A stretch of DNA of 64,000 nucleotides. Origin: an uncultured Flavobacterium sp. (lineage in GTDB: Bacteria > Bacteroidota > Bacteroidia > Flavobacteriales > Flavobacteriaceae). Below, piece after piece: positions 51,221 through 60,820 of the stretch (positions are counted from its first letter, which is position 1; every line of letters starts with the position of its first letter). The notes below the pieces were generated by a model. That model was not told where the DNA came from, made no database searches, and saw only the letters and a list, made by a program, of their open reading frames with translations. A program made the position numbers and the translations under genes. The stretch is taken from positions 1 to 64,000 of the forward strand of contig CALTVC010000015.1 of the NCBI GenBank assembly GCA_943912855.1, written 5' to 3'.

Positions 51221-51287
51221 TTTTTTACTTCATCTGAAATATCTTGAAAAAAGTACGATTTGACCATTGATATGTAAAATTTAAACG

Positions 51288-51295
51288 TACCTTTG
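51288..51295 (+). promoter_or_regulatory. Candidate atp operon promoter
   Basis: TACCTTTG, with TTG at 51267-51269 18 bases upstream, gives both elements of the Bacteroidota consensus; 40 bases before atpB. Confidence 0.55.
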
Positions 51296-51335
51296 CGCAA
51301 AATTTCAGGACTGTAAAATTAAGATAGTTAATAAG

Positions 51336-52574
51336 ATGGTGTTTCCCGGACAATCTCTCAAGAACACAATAGCAGCCCTGCTGCTGGTTCTGCCCCTGAT
51401 TTCTTCTGCTAATTCAACTGTAGATACAGTGCATGTACAACATGATACTGTTGCTGTACACGCTGAAGCTCCTGCCGGCCATGAGGCGCATGGAGGTCAT
51501 GCTGCTGAACCTGCCGATGAAAAATCAAAAATCAACGAGCATATTGCCCATCACCTTCAGGACTCTCATGAGTTTGTGTTTTTCTCTGATGAGGCTACCG
51601 GCGAACACTTCGGTTTTCCGCTACCGGTAATCATCTATGACAATGGTGTGAAATTTTTTATGTCATCGGCATTTAACCACGGTGCATCTGTGGCAAATGT
51701 AGATGGTAACTACTATGCGCTTTTCCATAACAAAATTTATAAGACAGACGCTCACGGCGACCTTAGGTTAGATCATCACGGTCATCCTACTGTGGCTGAG
51801 GTAATGGATTTTTCTATTACTAAGAGTGTGCTTGCGTTATTGTTTACAGCGGTACTTCTTTTTGTGTTGTTTACGGGTCTTGCCAAAACATACAAAAAAG
51901 GTCCTAACGCGTTGCCAACAGGTTTTGGTCGTGTACTTGAGCCACTTGTGCTTTATGTAAGGGATGAGATAGCCAGGCCAAACATAGGTGAGGATAAGTA
52001 TAAGAAATTTATGCCGTACCTGCTTACCGTGTTTTTCCTTATATGGACGCTGAACCTTCTTGGTCTTACGCCGCTTGGTGTTAACGTAACGGGTAACATT
52101 ACTGTAACGGTTTGTCTTGCGCTGTTTACATTCTTCATTACGCAATTTAGTGCTAACAGGGAGTACTGGGGTCACATCTTCTGGATGCCGGGTGTGCCTG
52201 TGCCAATGAAAATAATTCTTGCGCCAATAGAGGTGCTGGGTATGTTTACAAAACCTTTCTCACTACTTATACGTCTTTTTGCTAACATCACTGCGGGTCA
52301 CACTGTGGTTATGGGTCTTATTGCTATAGTTTACCTTGGTAAGCAGCAACTGGGTACAGGTGGTAGTATAGGTGTTTCTATGTTGCTTACATTGTTCATC
52401 TCGGTAATAGAATTGCTTGTGGCATTCCTTCAGGCATTCATCTTTACCATGCTGTCATCACTATTTATTGGTATGGCGGTACAGGAGCATGAACATCATC
52501 ATGAGCATGACCACGCGCACAAACACGGTCATGACGATCATCATGCAGAGGATCCGGAAATCCCGGTAATCTAA
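51336..52574 (+). CDS. atpB: ATP synthase F0 subunit a
   Basis: 412 residues, far longer than the 240-270 of proteobacterial subunit a. The extra N-terminus begins with a signal-like helix (LKNTIAALLLVLPLISSANS), then a His-rich segment (HVQHDTVAVHAEAPAGHEAH) and a conserved domain up to about residue 165, as is usual in Bacteroidota. The proton-path helix contains the essential Arg in SLLIRLFANITAGHTVV. The C-terminus is again His-rich (EHEHHHEHDHAHKHGHD), a potential metal-binding tail. First gene of atpBEFHAG. Confidence 0.93.
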   Translation: MVFPGQSLKNTIAALLLVLPLISSANSTVDTVHVQHDTVAVHAEAPAGHEAHGGHAAEPADEKSKINEHIAHHLQDSHEFVFFSDEATGEHFGFPLPVIIYDNGVKFFMSSAFNHGASVANVDGNYYALFHNKIYKTDAHGDLRLDHHGHPTVAEVMDFSITKSVLALLFTAVLLFVLFTGLAKTYKKGPNALPTGFGRVLEPLVLYVRDEIARPNIGEDKYKKFMPYLLTVFFLIWTLNLLGLTPLGVNVTGNITVTVCLALFTFFITQFSANREYWGHIFWMPGVPVPMKIILAPIEVLGMFTKPFSLLIRLFANITAGHTVVMGLIAIVYLGKQQLGTGGSIGVSMLLTLFISVIELLVAFLQAFIFTMLSSLFIGMAVQEHEHHHEHDHAHKHGHDDHHAEDPEIPVI

Positions 52575-52624
52575 TTTTTTTAAGATAACTAATTTTAGAA
52601 CATTAATTTAATTAATTATATATC

Positions 52625-52819
52625 ATGGAAATTCCAGGTCTAGTTGGAGCCGGCCTTATTGTAATAGGTGCTGGTGTTGGTTTAGGTAAAATCGGTGGTT
52701 CTGCAATGGATGCTATTGCTCGTCAGCCTGAGGCTGCTGGTAAAATCCAGACTGCGATGATCATCATCGGTGCACTTCTTGAAGGTCTTGCTTTCGGTGC
52801 CCTAATCCTAGGAAAATAA
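52625..52819 (+). CDS. atpE: ATP synthase F0 subunit c
   Basis: 64 residues, short for the family (usually 70-85) because the N-terminus is trimmed. Helix 1 is glycine-rich (VIGAGVGLGKIGG), the loop is ARQPEAAGKIQ, and helix 2 holds the ion-binding Glu53 in ALLEGLAFGALI. No Ser/Thr pair follows the Glu and no Gln is in helix 1, so the ring probably uses protons rather than sodium. A hairpin directly downstream may raise its expression over the other subunits. Confidence 0.96.
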   Translation: MEIPGLVGAGLIVIGAGVGLGKIGGSAMDAIARQPEAAGKIQTAMIIIGALLEGLAFGALILGK

Positions 52820-52826
52820 TTAAGCA

Positions 52827-52860
52827 AACACCTGCAACGGTTGGTTGCGGGTGTTGTTTT
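52827..52860 (+). terminator. Intra-operon hairpin between atpE and atpF
   Basis: AACACCTGCAAC and GTTGCGGGTGTT form a 12-bp stem (one G-U) with a five-base loop, followed by GTTTT. Inside the atp operon it may act as a partial terminator or 3' stabiliser giving extra atpE message. Confidence 0.65.
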
Positions 52861-52902
52861 ACAACTAATTAGAAAAAACAACAATACCTATTATAAAAGT
52901 AT

Positions 52903-53403
52903 ATGGAAAAGTTAATTAATGATTTTTCGTACGGTTTATTCTTCTGGCTGCTTATCATCCTTGTAGTACTTATTGTACTGCTTGCTAAGTTTGCGTGGAA
53001 ACCTATCCTTTCTGCACTAGACGCAAGGGAGCAGGGTATTGCAGATGCTATTGCGTCGGCAGAACTTGCCCGTAAAGAAATGGCAACGCTTAAATCTGAA
53101 AACGAAGCTATCCTTAACCAGGCTCGTGCCGAAAGGGATGCTATCATGAAAGAAGCCCGCGAGATTAAAGAAAAAATGATAGCTGACGCTAAGGCTGAGG
53201 CTCAGGTGCAAGCCGATAAAATTGCTGAGCAGGCTAAACTTGCTATTGCTGCTGAAAAGAATGCTGCCCTTGCCGAGCTTAAAGGTCAGGTGTCTGCCCT
53301 TTCGGTAGAGATTGCAGAGAAACTGCTTAAAACAGAACTTTCTAACAAGGAAGCACAGAGCGGTCTTGTAGAGAAAATGCTTGACGAAGTTAAACTAAAC
53401 TAA
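52903..53403 (+). CDS. atpF: ATP synthase F0 subunit b
   Basis: 166 residues. One N-terminal membrane helix (LFFWLLIILVVLIVLLAKF), the conserved AWKPILSALDAREQGIADAI, and a long alanine- and glutamate-rich helix forming the peripheral stalk. The C-terminal EIAEKLLKTELSNKEAQ contacts delta. Starts 83 bases after atpE, across the hairpin; 10 bases before atpH. Confidence 0.95.
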   Translation: MEKLINDFSYGLFFWLLIILVVLIVLLAKFAWKPILSALDAREQGIADAIASAELARKEMATLKSENEAILNQARAERDAIMKEAREIKEKMIADAKAEAQVQADKIAEQAKLAIAAEKNAALAELKGQVSALSVEIAEKLLKTELSNKEAQSGLVEKMLDEVKLN

Positions 53404-53413
53404 TCCACCCGGT

Positions 53414-53941
53414 ATGAGCAGAGCTGCAGTACGATACGCGAAAGCGATACTAGACCTTGCGCAAACCCAAGGCAATGCCGCCCAGGTGGCTGCTGATATA
53501 GCTCAGATTACTGCTGCTGTACAGGAAAGCAAAGAGCTGTCTAATTTTTTAAACAGCCCTAACGTAAAAGGTGATATTAAATTTAGTGCACTTAAAGAAA
53601 TATTTAGCGGTGCGCAAAATGTAACTGAGTCACTTTTTCAACTTTTGGTAGAAAACAAAAGGTTTGACATACTGCCTGCAATCGCTGCCCAGTACAAGGT
53701 GCAGTTTGATGCTGCTAGTGGTATAGAAACCGCTGTGGTTACCACTGCTTTCCCTATAGAGGCTGAACTTGAAGCTAAGGTGCTTGCCAAAATTAAGGAG
53801 TTTACTCCTAATCAGGTAACCGTTAAAAACGTGGTAGACCCATCTATTATTGGTGGTTTTATCATTAGGCTTGGAGACAGGCAATACAATGCCAGCATAG
53901 CTGCAAGGTTATTAAACCTTAAAAGGGAACTGGCTAACTAA
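53414..53941 (+). CDS. atpH: ATP synthase F1 subunit delta
   Basis: 175 residues. Hallmarks: AAVRYAKAILDLAQTQGN at the N-terminus, LLVENKRFDILPAIAAQY in the middle and the C-terminal DPSIIGGFIIRLGDRQYNAS. It joins the F1 head to the b stalk. Start ATG at 53414, ten bases after atpF. Confidence 0.95.
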   Translation: MSRAAVRYAKAILDLAQTQGNAAQVAADIAQITAAVQESKELSNFLNSPNVKGDIKFSALKEIFSGAQNVTESLFQLLVENKRFDILPAIAAQYKVQFDAASGIETAVVTTAFPIEAELEAKVLAKIKEFTPNQVTVKNVVDPSIIGGFIIRLGDRQYNASIAARLLNLKRELAN

Positions 53942-53999
53942 CAATAGGCTATTCTTTAGATAGTACATAAAAAACAGGTAATTAAACTTAATTATACAG

Positions 54000-55574
54000 A
54001 TGGCAGAAATTAAAGCTGCTGAAATTTCAGCAATATTAAAGAAACAATTGTCCGGTTTTGAATCGGGTGCTACACTGGAAGAGGTAGGAACTGTTCTTCA
54101 GGTAGGTGACGGTATTGCCCGTATTTACGGACTTAGCAATGCTCAGTATGGTGAGCTTGTACAGTTTGAAAGCGGGTTAGAAGGTATTGTATTGAACCTA
54201 GAAGAAGACAATGTGGGCGTAGTATTGCTTGGCTCGTCTGTAGGTGTTGCAGAAGGTTCTACCGTTAAAAGGCAAAACCGTATTGCATCGCTTAAAGTAG
54301 GTGAGCAAATGATAGGCCGTGTTGTAGATACACTAGGTAACCCAATAGATGGTAAAGGCCCTATAGGTGGAGATCTTTATGAGATGCCACTAGAGCGTAA
54401 AGCTCCGGGTGTAATTTACCGTCAGCCGGTAACTGAGCCGCTACAAACAGGTATTAAAGCTATCGATGCCATGATCCCTGTAGGACGTGGTCAGCGTGAG
54501 CTTGTGATTGGTGACCGTCAGACAGGTAAAACTACCGTGTGTATAGACACCATCCTTAACCAAAAAGAATTTTACGATGCAGGTAAGCCTGTATTCTGTA
54601 TATATGTTGCTATAGGCCAAAAGGCTTCTACAGTAGCAGGTATTGCTAAGACCCTTGAAGAAAAAGGTGCTCTTGCTTATACCATCATCGTTGCCGCTAA
54701 CGCGTCTGACCCGGCTCCTATGCAGGTTTACGCTCCAATGGCAGGTGCTGCAATAGGTGAGTACTTCCGTGATACGGGCCGTCCGGCACTTATCATTTAT
54801 GATGACCTTTCTAAGCAAGCGGTAGCATACCGTGAAGTATCGCTTCTACTTCGTCGTCCACCAGGACGTGAGGCATACCCAGGTGACGTATTCTACCTTC
54901 ACTCAAGACTTCTTGAGCGTGCTGCAAAAGTTATCGCTGATGACAGCATTGCAAAAGAAATGAACGACCTTCCGGAGGCACTTAAGCCAATAGTTAAAGG
55001 TGGTGGATCACTTACTGCACTTCCTATCATCGAAACTCAGGCGGGTGACGTTTCTGCATACATCCCTACAAACGTAATTTCTATTACAGATGGTCAGATA
55101 TTCCTTGAGTCAGACTTGTTCAACTCTGGTGTACGTCCGGCTATTAACGTAGGTATCTCTGTATCTCGTGTAGGTGGTAACGCTCAGATTAAGTCAATGA
55201 AAAAAGTTGCGGGTACACTTAAGCTAGACCAGGCTCAGTACCGCGAACTTGAAGCATTTGCTAAGTTCGGTTCAGACCTTGACGCAGTTACTATGAACGT
55301 AATTGAAAAAGGTAAGCGTAACGTGGAAATCCTTAAACAAAGCGTAAACGACCCGTTTACTGTAGAGGATCAGGTAGCGATTATCTATGCAGGTTCTAAA
55401 AATCTACTTAAAAACGTTCCTGTAAACAAAGTAAAAGAGTTTGAAAAAGACTTTATTGCTTACCTAAACGCTCAGCACAAGGATACCCTTAACGCGCTTA
55501 AAGCAGGTAAATTTACAGACGAAATCACAGACGTGCTTGAGAAAGCAGCTGCTGAGATCGCTTCAAAATATTAA
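54000..55574 (+). CDS. atpA: ATP synthase F1 subunit alpha
   Basis: 524 residues, normal length. Walker [10 protein letters not shown], the regulatory nucleotide-site segment [19 protein letters not shown], and the subunit signature [17 protein letters not shown] near residue 380. Forms the non-catalytic nucleotide-binding subunits of F1. Followed by a palindromic spacer before atpG. The catalytic beta gene is not in this window. Confidence 0.97.
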   Translation: MAEIKAAEISAILKKQLSGFESGATLEEVGTVLQVGDGIARIYGLSNAQYGELVQFESGLEGIVLNLEEDNVGVVLLGSSVGVAEGSTVKRQNRIASLKVGEQMIGRVVDTLGNPIDGKGPIGGDLYEMPLERKAPGVIYRQPVTEPLQTGIKAIDAMIPVGRGQRELVIGDRQTGKTTVCIDTILNQKEFYDAGKPVFCIYVAIGQKASTVAGIAKTLEEKGALAYTIIVAANASDPAPMQVYAPMAGAAIGEYFRDTGRPALIIYDDLSKQAVAYREVSLLLRRPPGREAYPGDVFYLHSRLLERAAKVIADDSIAKEMNDLPEALKPIVKGGGSLTALPIIETQAGDVSAYIPTNVISITDGQIFLESDLFNSGVRPAINVGISVSRVGGNAQIKSMKKVAGTLKLDQAQYRELEAFAKFGSDLDAVTMNVIEKGKRNVEILKQSVNDPFTVEDQVAIIYAGSKNLLKNVPVNKVKEFEKDFIAYLNAQHKDTLNALKAGKFTDEITDVLEKAAAEIASKY

Positions 55575-55587
55575 TTTTTCAATGTAT

Positions 55588-55617
55588 CAATGTACCAGTT
55601 AACCAATTGGTACATTG
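55588..55617 (+). repeat. Inverted repeat in the atpA-atpG spacer
   Basis: CAATGTACCAGTT (55588-55600) pairs with AATTGGTACATTG (55605-55617), 12 of 13 positions plus a G-U wobble in RNA, loop AACC. Short tandem phrases flank it (TCAATGTA twice, TTGTTTAA twice). No T-run directly follows. It may be an attenuator, RNase site or repeat remnant. Confidence 0.6.
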
Positions 55618-55645
55618 TTTAATTGTTTAATTTTCACATTAAAAA

Positions 55646-56512
55646 ATGGCAAACTTAAAGGAAATACGTAACAGGATTGCTTCCGTTTCATCGACCATGC
55701 AAATTACAAGCGCGATGAAAATGGTTTCGGCTGCAAAGCTTAAAAAGGCTCAGGATGCTATTACAGCAATGAGGCCTTATTCGCAAAAGCTAACCGAACT
55801 ATTACAAAACCTTAGCGCTACGCTAGAGGGTAATACAGGAGGCGCATTTGCCGAGCAACGCCCGGTAAATAAAGTCCTTATTGTAGCCATAACCTCTAAC
55901 AGGGGGCTTTGCGGTGCGTTTAACACTAACGTGATTAAGCAGGTAAAAAACCTTCAGGATGTTACTTACGCCGGTAAGCAGGTAGATGTACTTGCCATAG
56001 GTAAAAAAGGTAACGACGTTCTGAAGAAACTTGCTAATGTTACCGAAAACCAAAGCAGCCTGTATGACGCGCTTACCTTTGAAAACACTGCCCGTATAGC
56101 CCAGTCGCTTATGGACAGGTTTGCAGCAGGTGAGTACGACAGGATAGAGCTTGTATATAACCACTTTAAGAATGCGGGTACGCAGATTATCATCACTGAG
56201 CAGTTTTTACCGCTTGCTCCTGCAGATGCTGCTGCCGAAAGCAATACTGAGCTTGATTACATCTTTGAGCCATCTAAAGAAGAAATCGTGCTTAGCCTTA
56301 TTCCGCTTTCGCTAAAAACCCAGCTGTATAAAGCAGTACGTGATTCATTTGCTTCTGAGCACGGTGCCCGTATGACGGCAATGCACAAAGCTACTGATAA
56401 CGCTACCGCTATGCGTAACCAGCTTAAACTTACTTACAACAAGGCCCGTCAGGCTGCCATTACCGGCGAAATCCTTGAAATTGTAGGTGGTGCTGAAGCG
56501 CTTAACAATTAA
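55646..56512 (+). CDS. atpG: ATP synthase F1 subunit gamma
   Basis: 288 residues. The N-terminal rotor helix MANLKEIRNRIASVSSTMQI with TSAMKMVSAAKLKKAQ, the central ITSNRGLCGAFNTNV, and the C-terminal helix MRNQLKLTYNKARQAAITGE are all diagnostic. It forms the rotating shaft. Last gene of this atp operon; atpD and atpC do not follow. A terminator lies downstream. Confidence 0.96.
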   Translation: MANLKEIRNRIASVSSTMQITSAMKMVSAAKLKKAQDAITAMRPYSQKLTELLQNLSATLEGNTGGAFAEQRPVNKVLIVAITSNRGLCGAFNTNVIKQVKNLQDVTYAGKQVDVLAIGKKGNDVLKKLANVTENQSSLYDALTFENTARIAQSLMDRFAAGEYDRIELVYNHFKNAGTQIIITEQFLPLAPADAAAESNTELDYIFEPSKEEIVLSLIPLSLKTQLYKAVRDSFASEHGARMTAMHKATDNATAMRNQLKLTYNKARQAAITGEILEIVGGAEALNN

Positions 56513-56536
56513 TATATACAAAACAAACATAGTGAA

Positions 56537-56562
56537 GAGGCTACCTACGGGTGGCCTTTTTT
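56537..56562 (+). terminator. Terminator after atpG
   Basis: AGGCTACC and GGTGGCCT (one G-U pair) around a short loop, followed by a T-run. Confidence 0.75.
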
Positions 56563-56603
56563 ATTTATACTGAAATGTGCCAATGTACTTTTTCGGGATT
56601 TTG

Positions 56604-56611
56604 TACGTTTG
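56604..56611 (+). promoter_or_regulatory. Candidate promoter element TACGTTTG
   Basis: Fits TAnnTTTG, 27 bases before the secreted protein gene at 56639. Confidence 0.45.
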
Positions 56612-56638
56612 TTGTTCAATTACTTTTAAGATTTAAAA

Positions 56639-57481
56639 ATGTTTATAAGAAAGTTTTCTATAGTGCTGCTTGCTATGATGGGTATTACGGTTTATGCACA
56701 GACGGGTAAGCAGGTTACGCTAAGCCACGGCTACAGACCCGAAACCACCTACAAGCAAACCCTTGCCCAGCAGCATAGCACTACCATACAGTACAAAGCA
56801 AATGAAGATGTGCTGAATGTACTGAAAGAGCAGGGAGTGCAAAACCCTACGGTGCAAAACATCAATTCCGGATATACTACCGAAGTAAAAACAGGCAAGT
56901 CATTAGATGGTAAGACCTTTCCGCTAACCATAAAGTTTCTTAAAGTACCCCAGGGTTTTGAAAAAGGCGGGCTTACCACATCGACTAAGATTTACGGGCA
57001 TGGTGAAATAGGCACGTTCCCCAAGATAGACTCTATAGCCTCACCTGAAATGAGCGACAAGCTAAAGACAACTCTCCTTGCTACCATAGACGGTTTGCTT
57101 AGCCAGACGAAATTCCCCGAGAAGGCTTTTAAGAAAGGAGAAACCCAGCAGGTTATTTCGCCGGTAACAGTGCCTATAGCAGGAACTACCATAGACATGG
57201 ACCTGATCACTGATTATACGCTTACCGAGATTAAAAACAACATTGCAAAGTTCAATATTGCCATTACGTATAAAACCAAAACTGCCGACCCAAAATACAG
57301 GATTACAGGTTTGGGTAGCGGTAAGGGTGTTATGGACTATGATATTAAAAAGAAGTTCCCGGTTTCGCAAAAAAGCGACATCATTATGCAAATGGCCTTT
57401 ACCTATAAAGAGTTTGACATGGAAATTAATTCTAATATGCATTACGATATTTCCTGCCAGATTGTTCCTGATGCTAAATAA
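56639..57481 (+). CDS. Secreted hypothetical protein (DUF6263-like)
   Basis: 280 residues with a signal peptide (MFIRKFSIVLLAMMGITVYA, cut before Gln). Mature features include GYRPETTYKQTLAQQHSTTI, YTTEVKTGKSLDGKTFPLTI, YGHGEIGTFPKIDSI and repeated beta-strand patterns up to the C-terminus. The fold looks like a lipid-carrier or beta-sandwich protein of the DUF6263 sort; I am not sure of that name. No sorting domain, so probably periplasmic. Single gene between two terminators. Confidence 0.65.
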   Translation: MFIRKFSIVLLAMMGITVYAQTGKQVTLSHGYRPETTYKQTLAQQHSTTIQYKANEDVLNVLKEQGVQNPTVQNINSGYTTEVKTGKSLDGKTFPLTIKFLKVPQGFEKGGLTTSTKIYGHGEIGTFPKIDSIASPEMSDKLKTTLLATIDGLLSQTKFPEKAFKKGETQQVISPVTVPIAGTTIDMDLITDYTLTEIKNNIAKFNIAITYKTKTADPKYRITGLGSGKGVMDYDIKKKFPVSQKSDIIMQMAFTYKEFDMEINSNMHYDISCQIVPDAK

Positions 57482-57504
57482 CAATCCGGATTTTACCCAA
57501 TAAA

Positions 57505-57531
57505 AAACGCCACCCAATTGGGTGGCGTTTT
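57505..57531. terminator. Bidirectional terminator between convergent genes
   Basis: AAAACGCCACCC and GGGTGGCGTTTT form a perfect 12-bp stem around AATT... (loop of four bases). Confidence 0.92.
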
Positions 57532-57553
57532 CGCATATTAAAAGTTAGGAAAC

Positions 57554-60500
57554 TTAGTTCTTAATCACTTTAACGGCAGATGTCCTGTCGCCAGAAGTAA
57601 CTTGTAGGATGTACGTTCCTGCGGCAACACCGGCAAGGTTAAGCTGTGCCTGAGTACCGTTTGCACTTTGTGTAAGTACGGTTTGCCCAAGAAGGTTAAC
57701 CAATGTAAGCTGGCTTATGCTTGCGCCTGCCTGTACGTTTATAAGCGTATTTGCAGGGTTAGGGAATACTACAAATCCGTTTTTACCAAAACTGTCTGTG
57801 CCAGATACAGCGCTCGTAGTAAAGCTACCTGTTACAGCTGCAGATGTACACATTTCGTTTATAGCTGTAGCGCTATAGTAGTACGTAGTGTCGCCCGTTA
57901 GGCTGGAAAGTGATAATGATGTACTGTTTGAAGTAAACGGCGAACCTTCTACCGGAATAGTCATAGCCTCATCTGTATAAAGCGCGTAGCTGTAAGAATC
58001 TGCTTCGGCGCTGCCTGCAAGCAGACCAAAAGTTACGCTGGCTGTAGTTTCAGACGGGAATGTAAATGCCGAGTTAAGTACCGGACACTCGTTTACCAGT
58101 TGTGCAGATACGGCAAAGATATTCGGTACAGGCTCTGTATCACCGTCTGATGATTTACTGATGGTGATAGAGTTTATGGTTTTAAACTGGTTATCTGTGC
58201 TAATAGGCAGTGTTATGTAGAATACTTTAGAGTTGCCTGTTTCAGGACCACCTATGGCATTCGCCCTGTTAGCACGGCCAATGTTAGAGATAAGTGCCGG
58301 TTGTACGGCTGTTCCCGGATCGAACCAGTCGGTTACTGAAATTGCCGGCTCTACCTGAGTGGTGCCATCGGCAAAGTTTACGGTAACATCAATATTAGAA
58401 TATCCGCTACCTGAAGTTACTGCAAAGTAAAGGTTGTTTGCTTTTACAGGATTAGTAAGTGTAAGAGTACCTTCCTGACCTTGTGCGGCAAGCCTTAACG
58501 AGTTATTTCCACTGTAATCTGCAAGAAGGAATTCCAGTCCTGCTACACCACTGTTTGGCAATCTTCTGTTTACAGGTAGCCCTACGCTTGTAGTACTGCC
58601 TGTAGCGCTGTTTCTGTAATTCATTGCCATATAGGCATTATTAGCGCCGTCTACACCCGCTGTTGTACTAACGTTAGCTATTCCGGTACCGTTAGCAATT
58701 ACGTCGGCATTAAAGCCTGTTACGGTAAGCGGAGTATAGTTACTTTGTGTGGTAAAGCTAAGTGCTTCTGTCCACGTATCGTTATTACAGCTTCCTGTGC
58801 TGGCTTTTACTTTGTAATAGTACGTAGCGCCTATTTCAAGATTGCTTATTACGTAACTGTTTGTAGTAGTTGTCTGCGTAGTTACAAGCGTTGTAAGTTC
58901 GGCATCAGAGTATACTTCTACAGTATATGTAGTTTCTGCACCACCCGGTCCATCTACAGATGTCCAGTTTAGCGTAGCGCCATAGTTGCCTATGTTACTG
59001 GCTCCTGAGTTAGCCGTAGCTGTAGCGCAGGTTGTAGCACCAGATACTCCGCCCTCACTGTATACAGGGCCAAAGCAGCTGATACCGCCATCGTTATACG
59101 CAAAAGAAGTATAGTAATAATGTGTGTTTGCCGATACGAAATCAGTAAAGGAAGGAGCTGTAGCAGATGATGCCACAACGGTACCTCCGCCAAGCGTAGC
59201 ACCTATAGGATAGGTAGTACCTAATACAGGAGTCGCGGTTAGTACTGCTGTACTGCGAACCAATATATATCCGTTAGGAGCAGGAGCAGAAGAATCAGAA
59301 GGGGTAACGGTTACAGTAATGTTACTTGCCGTAACGTTTCCGGCTTCAACATCGGGAGTGCCCGGAGTTTCGCAGTTTGCAGGTTGCTCTGCTACGTTTA
59401 GGGTATAGTCTTCTGTTTCGCCATAGCTAAAGTCGTTACAAGGCCCCATGGTATTACCATAGTAATAAGCCGATCGTACACGTAGCCTGTAGCTTCCGGT
59501 AGGAGTATTTGCCGGGATGGCTATGGTAGCGGTATGTGTTTCGCTATCTCCCCAAGAACCGGCAACATTTACCAGTGTTTCGCCTTCGTCATCAAAGCTA
59601 AGGTTATTGTTCCAGTCTATGTAAACACCTACAGAGTCATAGCCTGCATAGCGTGTTACGCTAATATCAAACGAACTTCCGGCTGCTTTGCTAACCGCCA
59701 TAGCAGTGTAGTTTTCATAGCCACTGCCAGACTCGGTTGTGTTGTTTATGTTTGTGTATCCTCCCGTAGTCGTTACGTTAGTAATGTAATCGTCATAAGG
59801 GTAGTTGATGCCTGGTGTACAATATCCGTGAAGGAATGAGCCCGTTACCGGAGCCGAATCACAAACGCCATTATTTGCCTTTACCCTGTAGTAATAGGTG
59901 GTATCTATGGTAAGGCCACTTATAGCCTGAGTGGTACCTTCTACGTTTGTAAATGGAGAGCCGGTAATAGGAGTGGTCATTGCAGCATCTGTAAATACCT
60001 CAACAGTGTAGGTAACGGCTGTAGATGAACCTGCTGAGGCAAGTGCCCAGCTTATGGCGCCGGTTGTAAAGGTAGTAGAGGCTCCCGAAGCCGAAGCCAT
60101 TTCAGGACAGTCTGAAACCAGTTTTGCCGAGACGCCAAATATATTAAGCGCACCAGACGTACCGTTCTTAGTTACAGTGATGCTTTCTATTGTTTTATTT
60201 TGATTGGCTACATCTACATTTAACGTAAGCTGGTACATGCGCGGGTCTGTAGAAGAGCCCTGCATACCGTTATCAAAACGGCTTACGCGCCCTGTACCCT
60301 GGTAGGCAGATGGCAATAAAGTACTGTAATACCAGTCTGGGATTGTAGATCCGTTTACGGTCTGGCTCGTACCATCGGTAAAGTTAATGGCTAGTGTTAT
60401 GCTACTGTCACCGCTGCCTGAGGTGGCAATGATATACAGGTTCGTAGCACTAATGGCATCAGAAAAGGCAAGAGTACCTGTTGCTGCGTTTTCTACTAAT

Positions 60501-60820
60501 TTAAGCGCATTGTTTCCGTTGTAAGGCGCCAGGTTAAACACCACATTTGAGTTTGCCAATGATGTAATGACACCACTTGCGGGAAGCGAATAACTTGGTG
60601 CGCTGGAAGATGCTGTGGCCCTGAAATCAGCGCTTAAAAAAGCATAGCCAGAATTGTCAATGTCTGATGTGGTGCTTTGAGATGCATCGCCTACACCATT
60701 TGCAATAACATCCTGGTTAAAACCGGAGGAAACCGCTAAGGGTTGGTAAGTTTGGCCGTACGATACTCCCGCTGCAAGAAGCAGTAAAGAGCCTGAGGCC
60801 AGGCGTAATTTTCTTTTCAT
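57554..60820 (-). CDS. Large T9SS type A secreted protein with FN3 and GEVED domains
   Basis: 1088 residues. The signal peptide ends SYGQ. Visible modules: a beta-sandwich starting FNQDVIANGVG (about 25-235), a fibronectin III-like domain (YTVEVFTDAAMTTPI, about 245-335), a GEVED domain (about 335-480, GVYIDWNNNLSFDDEGE), further FN3-like parts, a second copy of the first module (FNADVIANGTG, about 695-905), a last FN3-like part and a type A sorting domain (VFPNPANTLINVQAG ... GTYILQV, about 1020-1088). Exported through T9SS and anchored at the surface. No catalytic domain was seen, so an adhesin is my guess. Tandem paralogue upstream. Confidence 0.9.
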   Translation of the reverse strand: MKRKLRLASGSLLLLAAGVSYGQTYQPLAVSSGFNQDVIANGVGDASQSTTSDIDNSGYAFLSADFRATASSSAPSYSLPASGVITSLANSNVVFNLAPYNGNNALKLVENAATGTLAFSDAISATNLYIIATSGSGDSSITLAINFTDGTSQTVNGSTIPDWYYSTLLPSAYQGTGRVSRFDNGMQGSSTDPRMYQLTLNVDVANQNKTIESITVTKNGTSGALNIFGVSAKLVSDCPEMASASGASTTFTTGAISWALASAGSSTAVTYTVEVFTDAAMTTPITGSPFTNVEGTTQAISGLTIDTTYYYRVKANNGVCDSAPVTGSFLHGYCTPGINYPYDDYITNVTTTGGYTNINNTTESGSGYENYTAMAVSKAAGSSFDISVTRYAGYDSVGVYIDWNNNLSFDDEGETLVNVAGSWGDSETHTATIAIPANTPTGSYRLRVRSAYYYGNTMGPCNDFSYGETEDYTLNVAEQPANCETPGTPDVEAGNVTASNITVTVTPSDSSAPAPNGYILVRSTAVLTATPVLGTTYPIGATLGGGTVVASSATAPSFTDFVSANTHYYYTSFAYNDGGISCFGPVYSEGGVSGATTCATATANSGASNIGNYGATLNWTSVDGPGGAETTYTVEVYSDAELTTLVTTQTTTTNSYVISNLEIGATYYYKVKASTGSCNNDTWTEALSFTTQSNYTPLTVTGFNADVIANGTGIANVSTTAGVDGANNAYMAMNYRNSATGSTTSVGLPVNRRLPNSGVAGLEFLLADYSGNNSLRLAAQGQEGTLTLTNPVKANNLYFAVTSGSGYSNIDVTVNFADGTTQVEPAISVTDWFDPGTAVQPALISNIGRANRANAIGGPETGNSKVFYITLPISTDNQFKTINSITISKSSDGDTEPVPNIFAVSAQLVNECPVLNSAFTFPSETTASVTFGLLAGSAEADSYSYALYTDEAMTIPVEGSPFTSNSTSLSLSSLTGDTTYYYSATAINEMCTSAAVTGSFTTSAVSGTDSFGKNGFVVFPNPANTLINVQAGASISQLTLVNLLGQTVLTQSANGTQAQLNLAGVAAGTYILQVTSGDRTSAVKVIKN

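Noticed and set aside
52625..52819. Sodium-dependent ATP synthase
   Set aside because: Subunit c lacks the Gln in helix 1 and the Ser/Thr after the Glu that mark sodium rings.
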